Origin: Heliopora coerulea
Lineage: Eukaryota > Cnidaria > Anthozoa > Scleralcyonacea > Helioporidae
Direction of reading: 5' to 3'
DNA: 64,000 nucleotides
NCBI GenBank assembly: GCA_030142905.1
Contig: JASJOG010000002.1
Span: 164,501-228,500 of the forward strand
The translations under genes were made by a program, and so were the position numbers. Below are positions 22,816 to 34,695 of the stretch, in pieces (within the stretch, counting starts at the first letter, position 1; the number at the start of each line of letters is the position of its first letter). The notes beneath the pieces were generated by a model. It did no database searches, was not told where the DNA came from, and saw nothing but the letters and a program-made list of their open reading frames with translations.

Positions 22816-24615
22816 TGCCCTTCATGAGCAATTTCTACCGAAATTTAGTCCCGGCAACATGTTGCGTAACGAATCATCATCAAGGTAAATGAATACAGAT
22901 GTAGCTCGTTTTTCGCGGCTCATACTTCCCTTGGTCATAACTTTGGATTGGCTTAAGTTTATAACTCCAAATTTCGCGGAGAAGGAAAGCAATGTTAGGA
23001 TTTGAACTGGCAGAAAAATATTACGGATTTTCCATGTCTCCACGGCAAAAATAGTTATTGAAAATTACAGCAGAAACTTCAGGTTCCCTAAGTTAGCAGA
23101 GAATACAGGCAATAACTACTCTTCTTGAGTTGTACAGAGCTTACTATAAACAAACTTTATCTTTTCACACCCGTTTGATAACATTTCATCGATTGAAACA
23201 GCTTTTAAATTTTTCAAGAAACAATGTTTCGTTGTACAGCAGAAAATACTGCAGAGATTTTCTATTTAACTCGCATTTGTAGGCCTTTATCAGAGGAATT
23301 ACAATGTCAACAAAACTTCTGTCATATTTCCACAAATTTTAACAAAAAAATTATCCGCTAACTCAACAAGATTGTATTTTCGAGGTTGTTATCAACTGCT
23401 GTTCCTGCCAATGGAACAAGAAAAATGCTCAATTCAACCCTACCAGCTGCCAACTTCGAGCTTTGCCAATTCAGAGTTACGGCTAAGAGTATGGAAGGAG
23501 ATCCAAAAAACGAACAAAAATGTCTTTGGAATATCCCTCGGATGCATAGCGAAACGATGAACATTAAATATTTGCCAAATTATACCATGCATCTAAGAAA
23601 TGTCCAGTCAAATGTATAATTTCACGGTTAAAAGTATGATGTACGATAAGAACAATGCGTGAGTGTGTACAATCACTAGTGTTTAGTTTGAAGCGACTTA
23701 GAAGTCATAACACTAAAAAGCACAAAAATACCTAGTCTACTTTCTTTGAGATAGCTGTAAACTTTGACAGAGACACATGTTGTAAAGGAATGATAGGAAC
23801 GGCTCTAAATGAACTTAAACTGCTCAAGTACACGGGCAATACTTAAAAAATATATATATATGTCCACCAGTTTTATTTGTTTTAAATGCGTAGCACTGCA
23901 TAACCGTTGTTCAATGAAACTATACTGAAACATGAGTAGGGAATGTCTGTCGCGAAGATTTAATCAACAATGAACAAAGGAACATCGAAGCCATACATTG
24001 CGTGTGCCTAGTTTTGCATGCTGTCGTTTGCCAGTTTCTATACTTCTAACTCCCTGGCGAAGGCATTTAGATTGCTTAAGATGCATGAAGTAGTATATAC
24101 GATTATACCTGGATTTGACTTTCGTATATTCGATAACTTTATCTGGAATGGCGTTTGCTGTACAGAAAATGGTGTTCTGCGTTGGTATTACGCCGGCACA
24201 ATCTTCTATTCAGCTGCAGGTCTTCAGTAATGAGGAGCCAGCAGCGCTAAATACTTATTAGGTCAATCAAGTTTAAGATGTCTCTCCACGAAAAGACAAA
24301 ATGTGATAAACTCATTCTGGGGACAAAATTAGCTTGAAATAAAACAGAAATATATCTTCATAATAAAATGAACACGTTTCTCTGACCAAATACTTTTTTA
24401 TTAAGAGCTTTCGGCCACCTGATCTGTGACCTTCGACAGGTATAACAAATATATCTATTACATCGTCAGGTAACGAAAGTACGATTTTGTAATGGTGAAA
24501 AATTTACATTTAATTATAAGGCACGTATACACAACAAAGGATGGTAATACTGTGCAGAAAAAAGTGCATAAGTTGTTAAAAAAAAAAAATCTGTTGGAAA
24601 CCTAACAACGGAAAC
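22816..24615. other. Intronic stretch, nothing recognised
   Basis: AT-rich. No supported exon. Two overlapping opposite-strand frames near 23358-23619 do not resemble known proteins. Confidence 0.5.
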
Positions 24616-24782
24616 ATGTTAACCACGAACGATAGGAAGCTAACTACTAATGCACGGCCATAAAGAAAGAAAATCATGATGCATTTTGACAATTCACTTC
24701 ACAAGCGAATTGTCCAAATGCATCGTTTTTATCCTTTCTGGCCTCTGGTAAGTAGTTAGCTTCACATCGTGCTCTGTTAACT
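24616..24782. mobile_element. Foldback MITE, 167 bp
   Basis: GTTAACCACGAACGATAGGA at the left and its diverged complement ending GTGCTCTGTTAAC at the right. The palindrome centre is GACAATTCACTTCACAAGCGAATTGTC. A small non-autonomous element by layout. Confidence 0.65.
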
Positions 24783-26694
24783 TGTTGCCACTTTCAAAAC
24801 TGCAAAGGTTCTTTTTATAACTTTTCGACGCTTTCTTCCTTAATAATCTTAACATTCACCTTGGTATATATATGTCTTAAAAGAATTGTCGTAATTATTT
24901 CCACTCAGACACTTCGGTTGTGTTAATCTTGCCACTTAATCATAGGACTGCCGCAAGGAAATAAATAGATAAATAAAAGGACTGGAGGGGATTAATTGAG
25001 TTGTTTTTAAATTTACTGCGCTGTAACCGCAATAATGATAAAATTATCTCCATGTGATTAAAAATTGTTTTTTGGTAAAACTGTATGAATTGGGAACGGC
25101 AATTAACTTTACATTGAAAATTAAGTAGACTGATCGATATGCCATTAACCTTCACTTTTATGGATATTAATTCTTTAACACGACTTAGAAGATACAGACG
25201 TATAGGGAAATGATAGAATAAAACTTCACACAGGTTTCTTAATTTCTTACGCATGCTGTTGAATGAAGGTGAAAGCAACACTTTCCATGTAGTAGAACTA
25301 CTAATAGGCAAGGTTTTGTCAAGTGTCTCTTTCAGAACTAAAAACAAAAGCCTCTTTCTTTGATGACTTTTCTTTAGTCATGTACGTAAGACTAAGCAAC
25401 TCATGCAATTCTGTACGAACAAGCAAGCCGATAGGCATGTCTCCATGTCAAGATAACCTTAATTTTCTCTTTTATTTTCGCAGTCGCAGAAAGTTGCGCT
25501 TCCAATTTTAACGCTAAAATGCAAGGCACTGAAATTTTTAAGGCGTTTTGAATTATTCCTGTAACTGTCAAGTACAAAAGAGAAGATATCACATTGAACA
25601 TACACTGGTTCCTTTATTCCACCTGATATCTGGTCTTTCTTCACCATGCAGCATGCATTTACGTGAACGACTGACACTTAAAGCAGAAGAAATTTTCGCT
25701 GTTCCACGGCGACGTAAAGACTTTCGAAATGCTTATTCTATTGTTTCCATAAAAGGATGCTTTGTTCACAAAATCTTCTGCTGAATCCAGCCAGTCTTAA
25801 AGCATTTTAACACGTTTACATACTCTATTGTTCACCCGAGAGAGGTCCTCAGTTTATTATCCAACCATGTTTCGATGACAATAAATAAAGCGATTGCCGA
25901 ATATAAATATCTCGCGATATTTGCCTGATAAATTTACCTTGCCATAAAAATCAACGGAAGTCATTTTTGGCGTTTCGTAACTTTGACGACTTGAGTTCAC
26001 CACATAAAATTATTGCCATAAAATACATGAATAAAGTGTTCATTATCGGTGTGACGGTATATATAAAATATCTTCATAAACGTGCGAAGGAGACGTACGA
26101 CAGCTCACAGGAGACGGAAAAAGTGTAAAAAAAGTTGAAAAAAAGTTGTTCATGCACACTCATCTGACAATTTAATCTTTCCACTTTTCCCTTGTAATGT
26201 ACCTGCCCAATGTCTTTTTCTGAAATTTTCAATTTTGTTTTCTTTGCAAATATACGAAATTAGTATAATTACTCAGGTAAGTAACAAAAATCCCGCGCAG
26301 TGACTGGCCGAAAAATGTCATAATTCTCGAAATTCACCTACTGACAGATATAACAGTGCAGACACAGAAGCAAGATGGCAGCTACCGTTGTAAATGCAAC
26401 TGAGGAGTTTTTACAACAGCTCGTTCCCTACTTTCTTTCAAAAAATCACCTGTGTAATTATACTAAAACAATTATTCACCTCATGACCAGTGAATATTGT
26501 TGAATAAACCCCCCGACTTCGTCTCGATGAACAATTATTAAATGTTCCACTGTTTCCACTTGTTTCGGCACTTAGGCACAAATGAACGGAGGATGGAAAG
26601 ATGTAATCTAGAATACTACGTCTTTACTACATACATGCATGTTTTAGGTGTTTTTCAAATCATGCATCGTCAAGTGATGCATTATTTTGCAGCT
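24783..26694. other. Intronic stretch, nothing recognised
   Basis: AT-rich. A 135-codon minus-strand open frame at 24940-25347 is Leu/Ser/Phe/Lys-dominated with no motif, and is probably chance. Confidence 0.5.
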
Positions 26695-26708
26695 TTTAAA
26701 CTTCCAAA

Positions 26709-27203
26709 ACTTCTAGTTAGCAGTAATATTATTATAAATTTAAAACACACGAGACAGCTTTTAAAAGACATGTTTCGGCACCACATAGGCCATCATCAGT
26801 TTGATAAGTAGAGTTACAGCAAGATTACCACTTATAGTCTCAAAATAAAAGAAGTCAAACTATACATCAAAAGTGAAAAACCACAACTGAACACTCAAGT
26901 TCAACACCTCAACACTTTTTCCAACCTATGATATCTTAGTCGGTGCCAACTATGATACCTAGTTATTGTCATTCTGTCAACACCACCACTAATCAACATA
27001 CCGCCAACTATGATACCTAGTTATTGTCATTCTGTCAACACCACCACTAATCAACATACCGCCTTTGTAAATAGCTATAATTTATTCATATCATAACACT
27101 ATATTATCTTGCTGGAACTCTATTTATCAAATTGATGATGGCCTATGTAGTACCGAAACATGCCTTTTAAAAGCTGTCTCGTGTGCTTTAAGTTTATAAT
27201 AAC
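26709..27203. mobile_element. Snapback retroelement-like insertion with 14-bp target duplication
   Basis: TTTAAACTTCCAAA flanks the segment at 26695-26708 and 27204-27217. The element has two inverted arms of about 97 bp (26728-26825 and 27105-27200) around two direct 58-bp units (26945-27002, 27003-27062). In the left arm, minus strand, CTGATGA, a GGC/GCC stem and GAAACATGTC form a hammerhead-like core, and the flanking bases can form stem I in 7 of 9 positions. The right arm carries mutated versions (TTGATGA, ATGCC). Penelope-like elements with hammerhead motifs are known from cnidarians. An extra T before stem II argues against full activity. Confidence 0.6.
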
Positions 27204-27498
27204 TTTAAACTTCCAAATTTGATCATAGGTTGACGCGTAGTTGTTCGAACACTAATCTAAAATTCAAGTACTTTTGATCGAGAACATTTAATCTCTTTTT
27301 AATTATTTTCCTAAATTGTTTCCGTTGTTCTCGTCTGAACACCATTGCCGCTAATGGCCTTCAACGTTAGACAAGACACAATGTCAATCGAAAATATTTT
27401 CTATATGCCTATATATAATGTTTTCGTATTTTACAATGTTTTACTCAACGTCTGCATAATACAATTAAAGATATGGTTTTAATTGACCACGCCACACT

Positions 27499-27668
27499 TA
27501 AGGGCTGTTTACACAGGCGATTTTTGCCGCGATTTTTCGCATCCTGACAAATGCGACCGAGTGGATTGACTTGCGGATCATTTGTCCAAAGTTGGTCAGT
27601 TGTCTACTCAATCGCGTGCTTTAAGATGAGAAAAATCGCAAGAAGAATCGCCCGTGTAAACAGCTCTT
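27499..27668. mobile_element. Foldback MITE with GTTTACAC ends
   Basis: AGGGCTGTTTACACAGGCGA at the left mirrors TCGCCCGTGTAAACAGCTCT at the right. The internal words GATTTTTCGCATC and GATGAGAAAAATCGC are also paired. About 170 bp, non-coding. Confidence 0.7.
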
Positions 27669-28180
27669 TAGAAAATAGCCACCTATTCTCAGCTAAGTTA
27701 TTTAAAGTTTCAAAAATAAGCTATCTGAAAATGCTCTCTTGTCTTTGTTAGCACGCAAGGAAAAAGGACAGAAGGATTAATAGATTGTAGCCAACATCAG
27801 ATCAATACTGGCCCTTACTGATGTGAAAATGCAGTAAATGCTTCACCACGTACACTGATAAAAGACAAATGAACACAACCTGAAAATATTTACAACTTGG
27901 GTATATGGAAGAGAAAGTAAAGTCCCATGAGGCTTAACTCATGATGATAATACGTCCGAGATGATCACAATGCCCAACTCATTAAAGGCAGTGTAACACG
28001 ATGCAATTATGTATGAAATCAATCTCGTAAAGTATTGCGAGATGTTACAGTAGGGCAAGTTTCATAAAGCGTGGCATCTTCCAACAGGCTCATCGAAACG
28101 AATTTTGCTCATGGAAATAATGCAACCGAATAGTAACTGCCTGATCGTATCCACTAAAACCAGAGCGCCCTGGCTAAAAC

Positions 28181-28650
28181 TGAGGCTACGTTTACACCGG
28201 ACCAAATTTCTCAGGATTCGTAGGCAATTCGGAGACTTTTTCTTTGGATTCAAAGTAACCGTTTACATTGAAGTAGCGAATCCGCCAAAAGAAAGTCCTG
28301 GGATCGCACACGAATACGGGTAAATATTAACCCGGAAAAGAATCTGAATACTTTAAATCCGGAGAACTAAGACTCCAGAGAAATTTTCATCGTTTAGTGT
28401 ATAACAGCCGTAGTAGCCATTAGGGGTTGTAATAAACAAAGAATGCAAAGAAATTTTTTGGTTGTCCATGGTTACTTTCAATAAAATTTGTGAGGCTTAC
28501 GTCCATTTTCAGATATCAAAGCACTGCTTGCGTTCGCCTGAGCATGCAACTAGCCCAAATACTTTTCCTGTGTAAACGGCCAACGAATCCAAATGCTTTT
28601 TGAATCCGAAGACTTTTCCTGTAGTGTAAACGTTGCCTGAGCATGTCTGT
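28181..28650. repeat. Possible DNA transposon remnant with GTTTACAC ends
   Basis: TGAGGCTACGTTTACACC at the left and GTGTAAACGTTGCCTGA at the right are inverted, with further internal GTGTAAACGG and CGTTTACATT copies. The interior is not clearly paired, so the limits are uncertain. Confidence 0.4.
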
Positions 28651-29974
28651 CGCATATACAAAAAAGTAATTATTTTAAAATCCATTTAGCTAGACAAGAT
28701 TCACAATACGACAATGTCGAGAGAGAAACCCTTTCTTCAGTATATGCATGGAAACAGTAGAGTATGATAAGTTAGAAGTTATGGAAGTCGCCGTGGATGA
28801 GCAAGAATTTCTGCTGCAGGAAGAGTTGGATAGAACACGATAGTGCATACTAATGAAAAACCACACATTCAACGCAGTGAAAAAAGTGTTTAATGTTATA
28901 TATAATTTGAATTTTGTACTGAAGTGCATGAAAAAAATGGTCATTATTCGAACAAGAAAGCATGTCTTAGAGTTTGTGCGCAAGTCGCAGAAAATTGAAC
29001 AGGTTTCTTAATTAATTGATCCTATATAAACAAAGGAATATTACCGAGAGAGGCTTATATTACTGGTTTTGAAAGAGATAACTAGACGCTATTCTAACGA
29101 TTAGTATACTCTTTGCTTGAAATTGGTTGTTTGAAAACTCACTCCATACGATGAATAAAAAACTAACATTTTCATTAGATTGTGAGAAGTATACCTAAAT
29201 TTTACATGTTTACGAAAATAACTTTTAATCTCAGTGCAAATGAAAACTTTTTTAACCTGCTGTCGCTCTTTTATATCAGCCAAAGATTGATAAGACGGTA
29301 ATTCGCGACTTGATAACGGAGATGAATGCCCAGTATAGTACTTTAACACTTTAACGCTTTAAATTGTTTTCTTTTGTCCTTAGTTCTCTCTTTGTTCTGG
29401 CTTTGTTCTCTTACCGGCTCTTTTATTTTAAGGTTTCCGATATAGCGGACACTGAGCATTAAAAGGTATAGAATAGTCATTGACACTACTGAATTAGATC
29501 TTGTCTCTAATGATACGATTCACTTTTTTGTATCCATGGCCATTCTCAAAGTTCAATGCTGGGCTTTGTTCTTCATTTTCAGTGGCTTTCAAGTGTTTTT
29601 AATTTCATAGCCCCACAGCGAGCTTGTGATTAACCGGCACAATTAACGCAACCAAATAGCGAGTTAAGGGGTGCGACAAACTCTTATTGTCCAAGACAGC
29701 CCGATTGTCGGTAAAGCAACAGACCACAGTTTGAAACGAATTGATGAATCCCAACGGACTTGTTCGTCAGAAGACTTCTGAAACGTCTTAAGCACTGGAG
29801 GCGCTTCACGACTGAGGATCCGCAGTTGAGTAGAAAATTGGACCGGAAAGCACAATACCAACAAACAACACGAATATGTGCAACGCAAAATCCGCCCTCG
29901 ACGAAAGCATAGAAAAACCGCCTTTTGGGTGAACATAAGAAAGTTACATACACGCAACTACTTTGCGAAATACA

Positions 29975-30200
29975 TCTACACCCCGTTTACACCGTCACAT
30001 TTTGGGCACAGTACAGCAAATTAGACGTGCCGAGACCTACATTTAAAGAGGTGCTCGGCACAGCTAAATTTTTAGGCACGGGTAGCAAATTTTAAAAAGT
30101 CCGCACCGTTTACACTGTGAAAGTCACCCGTACCATGCCCAAAAAAAGCGGCACCCAGGCCAAAATTTTAGCCGTGCCTTGCCCAAAATTTTAACATTGT
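29975..30200. repeat. Short interspersed repeat rich in CCGTTTACAC and GGCACG words
   Basis: It contains two CCGTTTACAC copies (29983 and 30107) and several GGGCACAG, GGCACGGG and AAATTTTA words in both orientations. It is probably a decayed foldback element. Confidence 0.4.
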
Positions 30201-30943
30201 AAATCGTTTGGAAATAACAAAAACAAACTAGCAAACACGCTAAGGTTGACTGACAAGTAACGGATACCTTTCATGTTTGTTCTATCAAGTTTGCTAAAAT
30301 ATTCTATAAAACAAATTTCATGTCTAATGTTGATAGTCTCCTTGATGTTCACGACGCTGTGCATAGTTTAACCGAAGAAAAAAAAATCAGTTTTGAATCA
30401 TGCTCTACATTTCCACATAATCTATAAACGTTGCCAGTGAAACTAATCAGTTTAAAATGGAAATAACGTCCATATTTGTTACGAGTAATTAATCCACTGC
30501 ATTGAAATGATTCAAATTAGGTAATACACAGCCTTTGGAGATAAATACTTCCAGAGATGTCATGCTTTAAAGATGCCGACATTCAGTATATTTTAGAGTC
30601 ATGGGTAGGTGAAATAGTCTGGTTCCCGACAGAGCTGATGACATCAATGAGAGATGACAGCAAGATGAAGTTGTCGGTTAACATTCTATGACTTATTTAA
30701 TGAATGAAAATCTGCGAATTTGGTTCCTTCATGTTACAGAATAACTTGATAAACGAAAGCTGATATCCAAATTTAAACGTAATTTTCAGCTTCTTCCTGC
30801 TGTCATAATCATCAGCCCTTTTCAGACTCAGACTGTTTTATTCCAGCCTCGATTTCACAAACCACCTATTTAAGCCAAAATATCCGAGGAGATGTTTATC
30901 TATAAATTAAAGCTATATGTTATACATCGTTTGAATACCTTCG

Positions 30944-31293
30944 ATACCGCATTTAATCGATTAAGCGCCTCCCCCGATTTGGCGCTGCCCTCGAATAAGC
31001 GTCGCATTCATTCACAACAATGCAGCGCTTAATCGAAGCATAAGCTTAAGATAAGTATAAGCAGGAGCCAAACTAAAAAACAATTACGGTACAACTCAAT
31101 CTGAACCAGCCCCGGAAATTTATTCTCCTGTTTTATATTTTTCAGTGGTTAACATTTGCTTGTTATCGTTTACAAGTGTTATGATTTTTTAGATAGCGCA
31201 GCCCTCAAATAAACGCCGCCCCGAATAAGCGCCGCACTCCAAACACTAAAAATTTAAAGAGCGCCGCGGCGCTTAATCAAGTAAATACGGTAT
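30944..31293. mobile_element. MITE with TACCG...CGGTA ends
   Basis: ATACCGCATTTAATCGATTA then AGCGCC at the left mirrors GGCGCTTAATCAAGTAAATA then CGGTAT at the right, about 26-bp imperfect inverted ends. The interior repeats AAGCGCCGC and AATAAGCG words. About 350 bp, no coding capacity. Confidence 0.6.
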
Positions 31294-31606
31294 ATCGGAT
31301 TTGTTAACTGAAACAAAAGTTTTTTAGTTTTTTAATAAATTTAACATTTTTACTGCCTGGAATTTTAGATTTGATTTTATTTGGCGAATATGTCTATCAA
31401 AAATATTTTTTGTTTTATGCATATTAGGTTCATTGACTGTAGTTCTTACGTTTTACAAAAAGGAATATGTCCGATCTGTTCGATCGGCGATCTTATCATA
31501 ACTACAGCTTTTTTCAAGGTAGAACTGCACACTAGACTTGACTTTTCTTACACGCGCGTTATAATTAGACAAATACTCAATCGTTTGTTTACTCACTTTC
31601 CATATT

Positions 31607-32512
31607 AGATAACTTAAACCAAGGCATATTAAAAGGCGTCGTCAAATAACCTCGATGTCCAACCTTATCATCTGTAAACTTGACTACTTTGGAACCTCCA
31701 AAAGTATAGCACTGAACATTTTCTTGTTTTCTCTTCGACAATGTTTCATTGTAGAAAAACCAACGTCCGTTTTCGCAATATTCTTTCAAATATTTTCAAA
31801 TGACCACACGGTCCCAAGGGTAACTGCTTTACATTAAACTACACGGTCAGAGTGTTGGCTCAATCCAAAAATACCCCTTAGTTAGCACTTCTATAGATGC
31901 GAGAATTCTATTCATTACTATTAGAATTTCTGGTGAATGGACAGGGAGGAAGATGAAGGCCAGAATTCTTCTCAACATTGATGAAACCCAAGTTTGAAAT
32001 TCTTGCTTTTAGTGCTGATTCTTGAAAATACCATTTATTGTCGTCGCTCTGATAAATGTAATACATCCAACAAGCTTCTCGCGATGCTATTGCAACTTTT
32101 GGCTTCAATGCTTCTGTAAGCTATAACGAGTAGGCTAACGTACTCGTGTGTTGACAATAGAGCAATTTCTTTTACTAGTGATCCAAAATTATTCCTCACA
32201 CATCAAGAACCAATATTTCTGTGGTAGAAATTTACCAGCCACATGAGCTTTGTCCTTTTGCTTTACGAATACCTGTGAAGCACACCGCGTAGTTGATCTT
32301 GGACCCCATTTGCAACCTGTTTCGTAGTGATCATGCTATTCCTTCGACCGTCTTTCAGTTTATAATCCCGGGAAACATGACGGTAATACAAAGCATTCCA
32401 GTATCCTTCTACGTGCACTCGGTTCTGAATGCCAACCATCACATCTTTATAAATGCGTCCGAACACATTTCAGTGCCGTAGCAAGGGACGCAAAAAGTGA
32501 AAGGGATCAGCT
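31607..32512 (-). pseudogene. Unidentified split coding segments inside ABCB6 intron 1
   Basis: Three neighbouring minus-strand blocks have protein-like composition rich in Trp and Tyr. One near 32270-32460 contains HVEGYWNALYYRHVSRDYKL; a second frame in the same block reads HYETGCKWGPRSTTRCASQV, then FVKQKDKAHVA, and ends at GCTG|GTAAAT. An exon-like block at 31918-32113 with acceptor GCTTACAG reads EALKPKVAIASREACWMYYI. A block at 31607-31789 contains ENGRWFFYNETLSKRKQENV and ends GAAA|GTGAGT. The second joins to the third in phase. The first two frames need a frameshift. It may be a nested gene, a decayed gene or a transposon; the family is not recognised. Confidence 0.35.
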
Positions 32513-33275
32513 AAGGATTGCTAACTCCCAAAGGCCCGCCGCCCAGATTTGTGAGAAACAAATTCCGCACTATTTGGAGGTTCAGTGGGTTTAACACATT
32601 TAAACCAGATAATCAAAATAAAAGAAGAGCTGCTTTCACATTGTCTACGGTTACAAGCTACCTGTAATGTAATTTGCATTATAAGTAGAACGTTAATGTG
32701 TACAAAACACCAAAAAGAGCAACACACCAAACAACCGCAAACACAACAAAAATCTATTGTAACTAATTCATGGATCTGGTGGCACAAAGCAAACTATTGC
32801 ACTCCTATGCGTGCAAGTAATATCTTTCAATATACAAAACAAAAAAGAAAGACGTAAATCCATATAAATCTTATCAAGCCAATCCAAAACTGTACGGAAA
32901 CGTACACCTCATAAAGAAATGTACTGGAGTTTATTCAATATTTTGAAGATACAAAATCTTGTACCTTACAAATAAACCAACTTTTAAGAACTTGGTCCGC
33001 GAAAAAACTGCTATGACCCTGTATATGAATGGAAATAGATTTTTCAAAAATAGCAGTATCCACAACATTGCCATCATTATTTCGCAGATGCGAGTGCAGG
33101 TTGGCCATGTTACAAGTTTCTGTACCCTTATGTACTTTTGTTATTGACGTTATGATAATGCTTTGATAAAACTGTTGTAGCAAAATATCAGTCCCGATTC
33201 CTAGACATAACAACTTCCTACTGTCCGTATCCAACCAAAAACAGCGAAGAAAAGTGCCTTTCTAATGCCCAATAA

Positions 33276-33575
33276 GTTCATCATGTTTGTTATGCTTGAA
33301 ATTGGTTCATAGTGTTTGTTATGCTTGAAATTAGCTCATAATGTTTCTTATGGTCGAAATTAATTCATGTTTGTAATGCTTGAAATTAGTTCATCTTTGT
33401 CATGCACGAAATTGGTTCATAATGTTTGTTATGCTTGAAATTGACTCATAATGTTTGTTACCCTCGAAATTCGTTCATATCTGTAATGCTTGAAATTAGT
33501 TAATGTTTGTTATGCATGAAATTGGTTCATAATGTTTGTTATGCTTGAAATTGATTCATTATGTTTGTTATGGTT
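33276..33575. repeat. Minisatellite with higher-order structure
   Basis: About ten units of 29 or 26 bp based on TTCATAATGTTTGTTATGCT then TGAAATTGG. Unit lengths run 29-29-29-26-26-29-29-26-26-29, and matching units recur every 110 bp, so a long-long-short-short block has been duplicated as a whole. Non-coding, in ABCB6 intron 1. Confidence 0.85.
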
Positions 33576-34261
33576 CAAAAACTCTTAAAAAGCTGCTTCT
33601 GCTTTCTTTTCTTCTGCTCCAACCACTCTTGGTTTCCATTCAGCTTCGTCAAGTTTAGTTATTGTAGCCAGGAGCATTGCTACTGTAGGGAATGAGGTTG
33701 TGACATCCCCTTAACTTTCGAAAAAGCCTGGATCTTCTGGTAAAATCTGGTCCGATAAAGTTGAAACAATTGCCCAAAAATTAAGGCAAATTTCTCTGAT
33801 ATCCCCCCTCTCATTCAAAGTGGCTTCACTATACCTCTGATTGTTGCACATACCAAGTTTCGGTGGGCATTGAACTTGTGATCTTACTATACCCTCCGTT
33901 GCAATGCACGATAGGCCGGTTTTTCTTTTTTCTTTTTTTTTTCTTTCAGGTCTAAATCTCTAACCAGTAAATGAGTTGCCTTGCATAATTGATCACTTTC
34001 TCTTCAAGCTCTCGGTCTTCTAACGAAGTACTATTTCAAAAGCGAACACCCGCGATGTCGATAACTTTATGCATTGTAGGTGTTTAAAGGCTGTTTTAAA
34101 TCTTCACGGTATATTTGTGCGATCATAGATCATAGACCATGCGCATTTCAAATTGTTTACTCGCATTTTTGTTTTAAAACTAACATATTTTGTTTTAAAT
34201 TTGCTTTCATTTTAGTCTAATTTCAAAACCTTTTTTATGTTCATTTTTTCAAAAAAATTAG

Positions 34262-34299
34262 TTTTTATATAAATAAATACAAAAATAAATAATATAACA

Positions 34300-34346
<47 letters not shown>

Positions 34347-34348
34347 AT
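34262..34348. repeat. (AAAT)n microsatellite
   Basis: ATAAATAAATAAATA array of more than ten units after an imperfect lead-in, about 350 bp inside ABCB6 intron 1 from the exon 1 donor. Confidence 0.9.
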
Positions 34349-34695
34349 GGGCAAAAAGCTGACATTATCAAAGAAGGAGTGATTAGGAGTGAACGAACAA
34401 ATGCAATACATTCAAAATGTTGAACCAATCCAATGACATCCAATCGACACTTTCCAAAGTTTTTCTTGTATGGTGGTTTCCTTTGTCGATGATGGGCCTG
34501 TTTTTCAATTTCAATTTTTAGTCAGAGTACGCTATATTAAAATATTTATGATTAAACCCTGGAAATACTTCAGCTTTAGCTTCAGTATAAAATGGTGGAA
34601 CTTTTCTGAACACCAGCGACCGCAGAATGGTATGTACCTGCAATGAAACTACCAAGTTTAATTCGAAAAAAAAAGTTATAAAGGACATTACTTAC

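Noticed and set aside
24940..25347. 135-codon minus-strand open frame
   Set aside because: Composition is Leu/Ser/Lys/Phe-heavy as expected from AT-rich DNA; no motif, no splice context, no resemblance to a known family.
33276..33575. CRISPR-like array of regular repeats
   Set aside because: Units are contiguous and diverged with no unique spacers, and the DNA is eukaryotic; it is a minisatellite.
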